A stretch of 64,000 nt of DNA, from NCBI GenBank assembly GCA_020796225.1, contig CM036762.1, forward strand, positions 19,205,286 through 19,269,285, given 5' to 3'. Position 1 is the first letter of the stretch, and each line of letters opens with the position of its first letter. The notes beneath the pieces were generated by a model. It saw only the letters and a list, made by a program, of their open reading frames with translations, did not search any database and was not told the DNA's origin. The stretch comes from Arion vulgaris. Its lineage: Eukaryota > Mollusca > Gastropoda > Stylommatophora > Arionidae. Position numbers and translations under genes: made by a program. This document shows positions 46,385-64,000 of the stretch, piece by piece.

Positions 46385-46720
46385 GTGCTTGAATATGTGT
46401 TACAGAAGAATCCTTATAGATATATCCAGAAAAAAGAACAAAAATACAAAGAAAACTGGCTGATGCTACAAATAATAAAGAGAAAATTGAGGTATTTTGG
46501 ACATATAAAAAGACATGAAGGGGTAGAGAAGACCATCAAGGAAGGAGGCATACCGGCAAAGAGAAGAGGAAGACCACAGAGAAGAAGGATTCAGGATGTA
46601 ACTGATGGTTTGAACATGACCTTGCAGAGATGAGACATCTTGCATATGAAGAGAGAAATTCCAGAGGACTTAGGTGGCAAAGTTCTGCTCAGGACAAGCT
46701 ATTTGATGATGATGATGATG
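46385..46720 (+). mobile_element. 5'-truncated RTE-like LINE with 15 bp TSD
   Basis: TSD gggtcacaaatacaa at 46370-46384 and 46721-46735. Coding KRKLRYFGHIKRHEGVEKTI, AKRRGRPQRRRIQDVTDGLN; ends in (GAT)n, as RTE elements do. Confidence 0.9.
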
Positions 46721-46849
46721 GGTCACAAATACAATTAAATTAACACTAATAACATCAGGTCTTTGTCAGAACAACAATTTAAATTATATACTAACCTAAA
46801 GTGATAACAAATACAATCATTGTTTTGAAAGCATAACCAATGTCATTGT

Positions 46850-47235
46850 AAAACTTCTTCTTCTTTTTGTCGTCACACTGCTACCGGGTTGTTGCCCAGT
46901 GTTGTGGTTTTCTGTTTTGTCTTGCGCTGTTCTGGTGGCTTGGATGATTGTTATCTTTGCTCTTTCACAGGATTCTGCTACGCCATCTAACCATCTTTTC
47001 CATGGTCTTCCTCTTCCTTCTTTTCCGATGTTCTGTTGTAGAAGACTCTGTATACTGTGGAGTTTGGATGCATTCTTATTAAGTGGCCAAACCACTTCAT
47101 TCTTTGTTTCTCTATGTAATTCAAGCACGGTTTTGTGCCAACTTTCTTTCTTATGCTGATGTTAGTGATTCTGTCTTTTCTTGTGTTGTTGGTAACTTTT
47201 CGCAGGCAACGCATTCTGCCTGTGAAATTTTGGGT
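46850..47235 (-). mobile_element. LINE 3' end
   Basis: Minus-strand RKVGTKPCLNYIEKQRMKWF, GHLIRMHPN, GRGRPWKRWLDGVAESCERA; (GAA)n tail at the left end. Confidence 0.82.
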
Positions 47236-47239
47236 GCTT

Positions 47240-47655
47240 TAACAGTGGGGCTAGCTGGTAGGTTACAGCATTTGCTTTTGCACTCTAGCCTCTCTCTATC
47301 CAGTTTTCCATCTTCTGTGAATATTGTAAAACTGAAAGTGAATAAAGGATGACATTGGCCAATTATGTTGCAAACGTGTTTTTCTTTCATTTTTGCCTCT
47401 GTGCCAAATTTTCTCTGATTGTTCCGATGCAAACATTTTCTATATTATAATTGTTAGCACATATATTTGTTATTTTAATAATTGTTGTCTCTGGCAAATA
47501 ACATTTTGGTTGTACAGCAGATTTGGTCATGTTTGTGTTACCCATGTGGAACTATTGTACATGTGATTAATTTTTAATACTTTAGGAAGAAGTTGCAAAA
47601 ATAGTTTTATAGAAAGAGAAATGATGGATTAGTTTTTCCCTTCATTATCTGTTTG
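47240..47655. other. Unassigned stretch
   Basis: No supported feature. Confidence 0.45.
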
Positions 47656-47659
47656 TTTC

Positions 47660-47910
47660 TTTAATTGCATATCCTTTACATGACTTTGCGAATCAACCCC
47701 AGTTTGTTAACGCTGTTTGTGATTTTTCTAGGCATTATTATGTTCAGTAGTTTGCCATTGTTTTCTGAACGGGTGGTGCCATCGTTCTTTTGTAAAAATC
47801 CATGTGAAACAATTTGCAACCAAACTGTCCGCAGTGTGATTTGAACTCAGAACATCGTGGGTTAATAGACCGAGTCACTATCCCCTAAGCCACAATCTGT
47901 TATCATGACC
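47660..47910 (-). repeat. tRNA-derived SINE, family F
   Basis: Minus-strand tgtggcttaggggatagtga (box A) and gagttcaaatcacactgcgg (box B); the left end has gcatatcctttacatgac, as in the other copies. Confidence 0.85.
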
Positions 47911-47945
47911 CTAATACAGTCTTAGGCTGACCACTTCTTCTTCAC

Positions 47946-48530
47946 CCTTCACGCCTAGGGAGGCATAGGTCTGCAACCAAAGCCTTCCAAGCCCACCTAT
48001 CCAAGGCCATCTTTTCCAGATATCTCCACTCTCTCCATATTTTCTTGTAATCAGTCTACAACTCGTCTCCAGGTGTTCCGGGATCTTCCCTTACCTCTAT
48101 TACCATGGGGTTCCATCGGAGAGCATGTCTTGTGATGCTGTCAGGGGATTTTCTCAGTGTGTGTCCTATCCATCACCTCCCTCTGCTCCTTATCTCTTGT
48201 TCCACCTGCCGTTTTCCCGCAGTTCCCTGTTTGTGGTCTTGTCATACCATCGCAGATGGAGTATTATGTGCAGGCATCTATTGATGAATGTCTGCAACTT
48301 TTGGTGTTCCCCTTAGTTGCTTTCCTTGTCTCTGCTCAATATAGAGGGACAACCTTGACATTTTAGTCAAATATTACTATCCTAGTTTTATTTCTGACCA
48401 TTCTTGACCTCTATATATTCTTCAGAATGGCAAATGCTGATCTTGCCTTTTGTATTCTAACCCTAACATCTTCATCTGTGCCTCCTTGAATGTTAGTAAC
48501 ACTTCCCAGATAAGTCAATGAGGCTGACCA
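47946..48530 (-). mobile_element. 5'-truncated RTE-like LINE with 12 bp TSD
   Basis: TSD aggctgaccact at 47934-47945 and 48531-48542. Minus-strand coding [49 protein letters not shown]-type tail at the left. Just beyond the TRAPPC3 stop. Confidence 0.88.
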
Positions 48531-48713
48531 CTGCTTTCTTTAAAAATATTCAAATTTATTTCTGAAAATGAATATAGAAAAAATGCATTACAATTTTTTT
48601 TTTTCCAACAGTTTAAAAACCATAAAGTGTTCCCACAGAATGTTTTATCTCTTACACAGTTGAGTCATTTCTATTTCACATACATTCTTCATTTTCTCTA
48701 TACATATATACAT

Positions 48714-57383
<8,670 letters not shown>

Positions 57384-57778
57384 GCCGTCTAATCTTAACC
57401 GGTGATGTATGCACTTTACTTAAGGTATACAAATAGACTCCAGAATGACAATGGTACCGTAATTTGTATACAGTTGGTGTTTAACGCAGGAGCGACACCC
57501 TTACATATTATAATCATTAAGGAAGCGGAAGTGAACAATATCGAAAGGAAAACATAAAGAAGGCGTCATCTGATTTGCAGAACCATCAAATAATGGCCAA
57601 TCAAAAATAAGCTTACTTCAGTCAACTTCAGAGATGTTTTCACCGGAACTATAATACATTCTGAGAGTACCACGATGAATTTTATTTTCTAATTCCTATC
57701 ATATTTTTAAATATTGTCCTTTATTGTTTTTAAAGGCAGAATTCAGTTTACATACTTAAGACTTAAAGCCTAGAGGGA
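57384..57778. promoter_or_regulatory. Divergent promoter region of TRAPPC3 (-) and RWDD1 (+)
   Basis: About 395 bp separate the two start codons, so both 5' UTRs and core promoters must lie here unless upstream non-coding exons exist. A CGGAAGTG site near 57526-57533 fits the ETS/GABPA consensus common in bidirectional promoters. No TATA box is obvious for either gene, and no transposon was recognised in the interval. Confidence 0.7.
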
Positions 57779-57851
57779 ATGACTGATTACAAAGAAGAGC
57801 AAAGAAATGAAATGGAAGCACTTCAATCGATATACCCAGACGAAATCGAAA
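57779..57851 (+). CDS. RWDD1: RWDD1 exon 1
   Basis: 24 codons plus one base, MTDYKEEQRNEMEALQSIYP then DEIE, followed by a gtaagt donor. This is the diagnostic RWDD1 N-terminus with the RWD SIYP motif. Confidence 0.96.
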
Positions 57852-60800
57852 GTAAGTTTATTATTTTTTGTCAATTCGAATCATTTCTCATGACATTATT
57901 CCCCAAGTTAATTAAGTATAATTAAGTCATTGTCCATCTAACATTCTCATGATTCTGAAAGTGGGAGGTGTTGCAACTTTTTGGTCTTGATAATTGATGA
58001 TTTTTCACATCTTATCATGCTGAAAATACCTTTTAAACTATACTTTGAGACAGACTTTATTTTATTGCTTTAACATTATTTTTATTTATTGCTGTAAATT
58101 GTAATGTAAACTACTAAACTAAAATGGCATGAGACATAAACTTAAAAATTGATTGGTGTTGAAAAGACCATTGACAGCTTACGTTAGAGACAGTATTGAG
58201 TATAAAGAATACTGACGGCACATGAAACGTAATTTTATATCTGGTCAAAGTCACCACCAAGAACTACTTTCTGACTCAAAAAAACCAAGGTGACATGCAC
58301 ACCATAATAACAAACCGATGCTGAAATTACATTGGTCTCATCCTCAGAAGTGATCTGGTACAATAGCAAAAACTTGCATGCTGTGGATAGAAGAAGAATA
58401 TGAAAGAAATGCAGACTAAATACAACTTGACAATGAACTACAAAAGCTGAAATTGAGTGGGCTGGAGAGAGTTTGTTGCTATCCTATATAAGATACGATC
58501 ACACATGTAGGAAGGAAGAATTAACTGAACGTTAATTATGAAAAAAGACAAATGCTTGGTTATAGTTAATTTACCATTTATAGTGACTCTCATTGCTTAT
58601 TGAAAAGTTCTATTGCAGCACATATAACCTAACCTTCATTACCACATGATCAATGTGTTATGCAAAAAACAAGGCTTTGATCAAACTGCAACCCAGGTAT
58701 TTCATTGTCTGAGACCTCTCCACCACCTCCGTATACTTCACTGTTGGAATATTGATAGTACTGTTGTTTAAAGAGAACCTTGTCACCTTTGTCGGGTTGA
58801 CCAGTGCTCCTGCTTCCACGTACCACCTACATATGAGTTCTAACTGATGTTCTCTTTACAACCTGCTCTCGAACCTTGCCCTGGCGATACACCACATTGG
58901 CTGCATATGACATTGTCCTCCCATTTCCCGTTATCTCATTATCTATGATTCTCACAGTATATGCATTAAACAACACCTGAGATAACTGTGAACCTTGAAT
59001 AAATGAGATTATATTATTAGTGCAGCTGCCACATTTAAACACTACTTTTTGCTGGAAGAGGGCCGCAGAAATCCACTTGAGAAAAAATGGGCTGATTTTG
59101 AGTTCAGTCAACTGAACCATTAAGAAATTGAAAGGTACTCTATTGTGTACATCCTCAAGGTCAATTACAGCAACATATGCCTCAATGATTGAGTGAAAAC
59201 ATTCATAGACATCATGGGTAAAACCACTGCTTACCCCATGTTTTTCTATATGATTTTGTGTATTATGTTCATTTGTGAAACTACATTTAAACACCATTTA
59301 TAATTTTATTTGATTAATTATCCACCCAGCTAAGTTAGGGCTGACAGATTATAACTCCTACTGTTTGTATATAGTTTGTGCGTGCAGATAAATGCATTTA
59401 GCTTTTTAATTATGAGCATTATTAATTTATTTGTTTCATATAATAGTTGTTGCAGAGGAACCATACCACTCATTCAAGCTTCAAGTGCAGCCCCAAAATG
59501 CTGAAGACTTTCCAGATCATGCAAGTAAGGGAAATCTTTGCTGATTTCATACTCACATGATTTTATATTTATGTTGAATAGTCGAAAACTTATTTTCGAG
59601 AGAAAAGGTTGTTGAGTTTCATACTTGGCAGAAGGGGTAAAAAAATGTTTACCTTCTAAAAGTGGTATTTTCATCTTTGGTGTGTACCTCCATCTTTGCT
59701 AATATTATGGCCCAAAGTTGTTCTATGACTAGTCTAAATTGTGCAATTATATTGAATCCTGAAACCACCGCTTCACCGCTTTAACCCCTTGTTTACCTGA
59801 GGTTATAGGTCGAACCGCACAGAGCATCCCAAGCATTTTTCCTGCATTTCTACCAACTTATTTGAAAATGTAATAACTCTTGTTATTTTTTGGAATATTT
59901 GTTTGAAATATATTTTGAAATAAAATATGTATGTGTATGTTTTGATAATAAAAATTTGTGTTTGTATTGCTCTATGTACTAGTAGTACTTGATATTTGCT
60001 CAGTACTAGTACTTGCGACAGGGTCAGTTCTAGAACGCTTGCTTGGACGTAAATCACATTCTCGCCAGTATCACTATTTTCGTCATCAGTGTCTCTCACC
60101 TGTACAGAATTTTCAGAATCTGAGTGAACAGATTCACTTAATGAGAATATATCATCATCTCCGCTAACTTTATCGTTAAATATGTCGTCAGCACCATATG
60201 ACAACAACGCCAAAGCTTTTTCTGTTGGTGTAATCGTTCTGGAAGATTTTCTACACACCATTTTGCTTGAACAATTTTTGACAAAGAGAAACACTCTTTC
60301 AAAGATATAAATAACCTTCGACGGCGAAAAATTGACCAATGACAATGTTTTATATAAGGAAGATGTCCCCAATGCTATAGATAGTCTATTGTAGAGGTGG
60401 TTCCCGTTTACTACACATATTTTGCTGATGAGTTTACTACGTGAATGTCTCGTAGTTGGGATACAGCAGACGCCCACCTACTACGTCACCCTCACGTAGT
60501 TGATAAACAAGCGGTTAAGAAAAAAAGGCAGTAACATTTTACGCCCTAGACGGCAAAAATGTCAGCTACAGATTCAATCCCATGATGGTCTGCAAGGGTA
60601 TATTTGAAAACAATTTTTCTGTTCTTTTTCTTGCACATAGACATGCTAAATTTATCCCACACATCAATACTGATGGCTACTGCCTATGTTGTTGACCACT
60701 AGTTTCTCACGTGCTTGGTTTAGTTTCTGCAAATTCTTTAATAAGGCCTTCAATTTTCTGTAAAACTTGTTGTGAGATGGATCTAATTATGGTTCAGATG

Positions 60801-63800
60801 ATGGAGAATTTGTTAATGAGACCGAGAATTAATCAGATATTGATGAACAATTAATTCATTATTTGCATGAGGAAATTGGCAACACAAGTACTTACATAAA
60901 TAGTAGTTATGCTGAATTATGATTATCGTTGGATGGGGACAACACTACTGCACACCAGCCAGGCCGTAATGGTGATAGAGAATAGTCACATCAGTTGAAC
61001 AGTGTCAATATCAAACAATTTAATAAGGAAACAGGTTCTGCACATGACATTGATCCAGGTTCAGAATATTCTTTATTTGATTACTGTCCTTATGCCTCTC
61101 ACTATTTTTACTTTTATGCATTATTTTGAACAGTGCAGAGCTAGCCAATTCATTTGCCCCTATGAAATTCTAGAAAATCCAGATCCTTCATAGAATCCTG
61201 TTTTTCCTGATTACATCAAGATCTATTTTTATGTAAACTATGTGTGCAGAACTCACCAGTTACCTCACTACAAGATGTTTTGGTCTACTGGTGAACTGTT
61301 GAATGTGTCAAATGTAATGTCAAGAAATAGATTTAGAAATATCAGCAAGTAGTTGTACCTCAATGATAATTCCAAATTCATTCTACAAAGACAATATGGA
61401 CATGTGCAAAGGAGGGGGGCCTCTGAACATCCATCTTGATTGTATGAGAGCCCTCATACCCAGACAAACAAACAGGCTTTACAGGAAAGGGCAAGACAAC
61501 AACGAGCAATTACAGGACTGACAAACCCCATTCAGGCTAACCATAAACTGAATCCAATGTTTGGCAGAAAGTAGGTCTGCAGTTAATGTTACCAAATAAA
61601 GACAAATCACCCAGAACGCACGCGTGAGTGTAGTTTTGTGACTTCAGCCAGAGTAGTGCCATAGTCACCGCCAGTATTTCCATTGTCATGCTACAGTGAT
61701 GCCAGTTCAGTTAACTAACATAGCATTCTTAAGTCACCTTTTATGACATATGTTTTCTTACCATTTCCATAACAAGTGTCTGCCGTGATTCTGTTCACAT
61801 ACACCGAGAACTATCCAGACGCTGCCCCTATCATGGAATTTGATTCTACAGAGGATATGGATGATTCTCAACAGGATTCATTAATGGAGTTCATTAAATC
61901 ACAAGTAAGTGGATTATGCATCTCTCAAGCTTGGTTTGCAATACATTTACATTATAAAATGCTAAATATGAATATGCGTCCATGTTTAACTCCATTTTTA
62001 TCTTTGCTGGAAAGTTTCAATTTTTGTATACTCATATAACTTTTTTTTTTTTTTTTTTTACGAATATATGTTCTGAATGATTCTTAGATCTTTGATGTCA
62101 GACTAAGCTCTCATCATCATCAGGTGCCATCTCCACATTGAAGGTTGGCTGCAATGAATCTCCAGCATCCTCTTTCTTTCGCCTTACTGTTGCACTCTGC
62201 CAGACTATCCTGTCCATTTATTTAAATTTTCCTCCCACAATAACCTCTAAAAGGATCTAAAGCCGAAGGATTGACTTCATTACAATATGTTTGACCCCCA
62301 TATGGGTCTGTCCCTCCTCACAGAAATGTCATGTGTCCTGTCGAGAGGTGCAAAGCACGAACTTCATATCTCCTGCAACAATTCTAGGGGTCTGTGAAAA
62401 ATTCACTTGTGGACAAAATAGTGCGGTTCAGATTCAAACCTACTATGACCTTCGGAACACAAGGTAATAGCTTAACCACTTAGCCACAGAAAGAGGTCAA
62501 TGGTTCAAAAAAGTATGGGCGCTGTATGGAAAACATGATACAAACTTTATTAAGAATCATCATCAAATAGCTGGTCCTGAGCAGAACTTTGCCACCCCAA
62601 CAGTCCTTCGGAATTTCTCTTTCTCATAGGCCTCTGCAACCGTCACGTTCAAACCATCAGTTACATCCTGAATCCATCCTCTTCTTGGTCTTCCTCTTCT
62701 GCTCTTTGCCAGTATGCCTACTTCCATGATGGTCTTCTCCAACCCTTTGTGTCTTTTTATATGTCCAAAATATCTCAATTTTCTCTTTCTTATTTGTAGT
62801 ATTTCCAGTTTTCTTTGATTTTGAGTTCTTTCTGGATAGATCTATTTGTTTCTTCTCTTTCCATGATATACGAAGGACTCTTCTGTAACACTTATATTCA
62901 AAAGCTCATATATGTTTTTCCACTGCCTTGTTAAATGTCCATGCTTCACACCCATACGTTGCCACTTGGAATATGCATGCTCTTAGTATTCTGATCTTTG
63001 TTTTTCTATCAGTACAATACTGTTTTTTTTTTTCTTCAATTTTTGTAAAGCCATGAGAAAGGTGAGAAATATCATATTTTCCATCTAAGAGACTGGACGA
63101 GTTGCCCAGGATAGAGCGGTATGCAGAAATTGCTATTGAGAAGTCCCAATGTAGCGGTACTAGATGAATACAAATATCTGGGCCTGGAACCTTTTCTTTG
63201 TTAATGTACTATATATTATTTTGGTTTAAGTTTTAACAGTTTTTTTCTCCAGTTTTTGCAATACACTAAACGCAATCTTCATCTTTGCAATTGGTTTCAG
63301 ATGCTCAGTCTAAATTATGAGATGGTTTACATCTATGAAGCTGCTTGTAAGTTGGAGTCTCTTATAGCTCTTGATAGCTTTATTCATAAGGCCATGTTTC
63401 ATTTCGTTGGTGTATGCAGGATGTGCTCTTCGGTAAACAAAATCAAAATTAATGTTTATAATAATTCTACTTCGAACGCACCATATCGACCACTTGTTAA
63501 CCACTCTGTGTGATTTTATGTGATCTGAGCCTAAGCATGATTGTACATTGTGCCAGCTCTGCGCCTACAAGTAGGCCTGCACATCTTATTTCTTGCTTTA
63601 CTTTTTACTAGTAGTTTCCCTAGATCCTACATCAGTCACCTCTTACGACATGCCTTGTAGTTCACAGTGGTACTAATCTTTCTTCCTTCGTGCCCGGTAC
63701 CACACGGACAATATAATAATTCAGTTTTCTTCTCTCTCCTCTTAAATTACAACCGACAGCAAAATATATTTGTCTCTAATGTGTCATAACAAATGTATCT

Positions 63801-64000
63801 ATTCATTAATATCTTATTAAGTGTGTGAATGATTGTATTTCTACAAATTTATAGGCTGAAGAAAATTTGGGCATGGCTATGATCTTCACTATCATATCAG
63901 CGGTACAAGAGCGACTGACAACTATGATGGAACAAGCAGCTAAAGACCAGGAGACTGCAGAGGAGAGAAGGAAAGTTGCTGAAGAGGAAGCAGAGAGGGT
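57779..64000 (+). CDS. RWDD1: RWD domain-containing protein 1 (RWDD1), 5' part; runs off the window
   Basis: RWDD1 (yeast Gir2 relative, DFRP2) carries an N-terminal RWD domain and an acidic coiled tail. The yeast counterpart binds Gcn1 and the DRG-type GTPase Rbg2, and the family stabilises DRG2. Exons here are 57779-57851, 59447-59524, 61777-61904 and 63855 onward, phases 0-1-1-0. Conserved signs are the start MTDYKEEQRNEMEALQSIYP, the YPD-AAP motif after LFTYTENYPDAAP, and AEENLGMAMIFTIISAVQER. The last exon goes on with a charged helix (DQETAEERRKVAEEEAER) and reaches the window edge, where GT could be a donor. Introns hold an antisense LINE, two piggyBac relics, a SINE and LINE 3' ends. 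Confidence 0.93.
57852..58650. other. Unassigned part of RWDD1 intron 1
   Basis: No recognised repeat or exon. Confidence 0.45.
58655..59300 (-). mobile_element. Antisense LINE reverse transcriptase fragment in RWDD1 intron 1
   Basis: Minus-strand reading: EAYVAVIDLEDVHNRVPFNF (palm motif), FIQGSQLSQVLFNAYTVRI (usually GxPQGS..SP), then MSYAANVV where the YADD box has become YAAN. Continues MWYVEAGALVNPTKVTRFSL and MKYLGCS. Jockey/I or CR1-like style; a catalytic aspartate is lost. Confidence 0.8.
59447..59524 (+). CDS. RWDD1: RWDD1 exon 2
   Basis: 78 bp encoding IVAEEPYHSFKLQVQPQNAE then DFPDHA, joined in phase 1. The acceptor is taatag and the donor gtaagg. This is the divergent beta-sheet part of the RWD fold. 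Confidence 0.82.
59781..60518 (-). mobile_element. Short piggyBac-like element with TTAA ends
   Basis: Ends TTAACCCCTTGTTTACC (left) and, inverted right, TTAACCGCTTGTTTATC. 738 bp. The minus strand from 60261 reads MVCRKSSRTITPTEKALALL and an acidic Ser/Asp-rich stretch (SGDDDIFSLSESVHSDSENS), typical of transposase N-termini, and stops without a catalytic domain. RWDD1 intron 2. Confidence 0.85.
60760..61410 (+). pseudogene. Decayed piggyBac-like transposase
   Basis: An acidic N-terminal remnant (YGSDDGEFVNETEN, DEQLIHYLHEEIGN) is followed by stops; 61209-61384 reads IKIYFYVNYVCRTHQLPHYK, then ELLNVSNVMSRNRFRNISK, stop, LYLNDNSKFI. VMSRNRF..I..LHFNDN is the piggyBac hallmark. Orientation is opposite to the neighbouring 59781-60518 element. 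No catalytic core seen. Confidence 0.75.
61411..61770. other. Unassigned end of RWDD1 intron 2
   Basis: No recognised feature. Confidence 0.45.
61777..61904 (+). CDS. RWDD1: RWDD1 exon 3 (YPD..P motif)
   Basis: 128 bp encoding SAVILFTYTENYPDAAPIME then FDSTEDMDDSQQDS.. to KSQ. YPDAAP is the RWD hallmark turn. The acceptor is a less typical aacaag; the donor is gtaagt. Confidence 0.9.
62041..62059. repeat. Poly-T tract
   Basis: About 19 consecutive T soon after RWDD1 exon 3. Confidence 0.9.
62105..62250 (-). mobile_element. RTE-like LINE extreme 3' end
   Basis: Inverse of 28850-28970: catcatcatcaggtgccatc, tccacattgaaggttggctg and gactatcctgtccattt. Confidence 0.8.
62260..62500 (-). repeat. 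tRNA-derived SINE, family C
   Basis: Minus strand ctgtggctaagtggttaagc (box A) and ggtttgaatctgaac (box B); the body ends in gaagtcaatccttcggc. RWDD1 intron 3. Confidence 0.85.
62545..63055 (-). mobile_element. RTE-like LINE 3' end
   Basis: Minus strand: AFNKAVEKHI-like, then MRYFGHIKRHKGLEKTIMEV, GILAKSRRGRPRRGWIQDVT, VGVAKFCSGPAI and a gatgatg tail. Closest to 1752-2422, with its 5' truncation at nearly the same codon (ATGGCTTTACAAAAATT). Confidence 0.85.
63470..63710 (-). repeat. SINE family A copy, just before RWDD1 exon 4
   Basis: cgcaccatatcgaccacttg, gccagctctgcgcctacaag, cagtcacctcttacgacatg and a head ending gtgcccggtaccacacg. Confidence 0.88.
63855..64000 (+). CDS. RWDD1: RWDD1 exon 4 (partial at window edge)
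   Basis: Starts AEENLGMAMIFTIISAVQER after a ttatag acceptor and continues as a charged helix to the last bases of the window. Confidence 0.93.

Overview
This window is animal nuclear DNA, from an invertebrate. Three spliced, conserved single-copy eukaryotic genes lie in the right half: TOLLIP (-, 30328-41591), TRAPPC3 (-, 48714-57383) and the 5' part of RWDD1 (+, 57779 to beyond the window end). Their exons were recognised from conserved protein blocks joined across GT-AG introns in correct phase. The DNA looks AT-rich, the introns are long and full of transposon debris, and tandem arrays are frequent. The repeat style (RTE and Jockey-like LINEs, many tRNA-derived SINEs, internally deleted piggyBac elements) fits a lophotrochozoan such as a mollusc, but nothing in the sequence proves the clade.

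Layout. 1-5270: a 30-32 bp minisatellite block split by two 5'-truncated LINE insertions with visible target-site duplications (TSDs). 5270-30300: no convincing host exon; this part holds further minisatellites (39, 17, 21, 76, 28, 18, 37 and 47 bp units), LINE 3' fragments, SINEs, a decayed piggyBac-like element and the best-preserved reverse transcriptase (27480-28970). 30328-41591: TOLLIP in eight coding exons; exon 5 alone carries small frame-breaking indels. 41600-48700: LINE and SINE debris with several nested insertions. 48714-57383: TRAPPC3, five exons encoding 180 residues, intact. 57384-57778: a roughly 395 bp intergenic stretch that must hold the promoters of the head-to-head pair TRAPPC3/RWDD1. 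57779-64000: RWDD1 exons 1-4, with an antisense LINE in intron 1, two piggyBac relics in intron 2, and SINE plus LINE debris in intron 3.

The three genes do not form a pathway: TOLLIP is an endosomal/innate-immune adaptor, TRAPPC3 a vesicle-tethering core subunit, and RWDD1 an RWD protein linked to DRG2/DFRP2 (Gir2) function. Only the divergent pair TRAPPC3/RWDD1 has an arrangement suggesting shared regulation.

I do not see a new defence or metabolic system. The most unusual content is mobile DNA: two SINE types sharing a core and a 3' tail, SINE-in-SINE and LINE-in-LINE nests datable by TSDs, piggyBac deletion derivatives that keep the N-terminal coding part and both ends but lack the catalytic core, and a mariner-like MITE with near-perfect terminal inverted repeats. 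Family assignments rest on motif recognition by eye, not on database searches.
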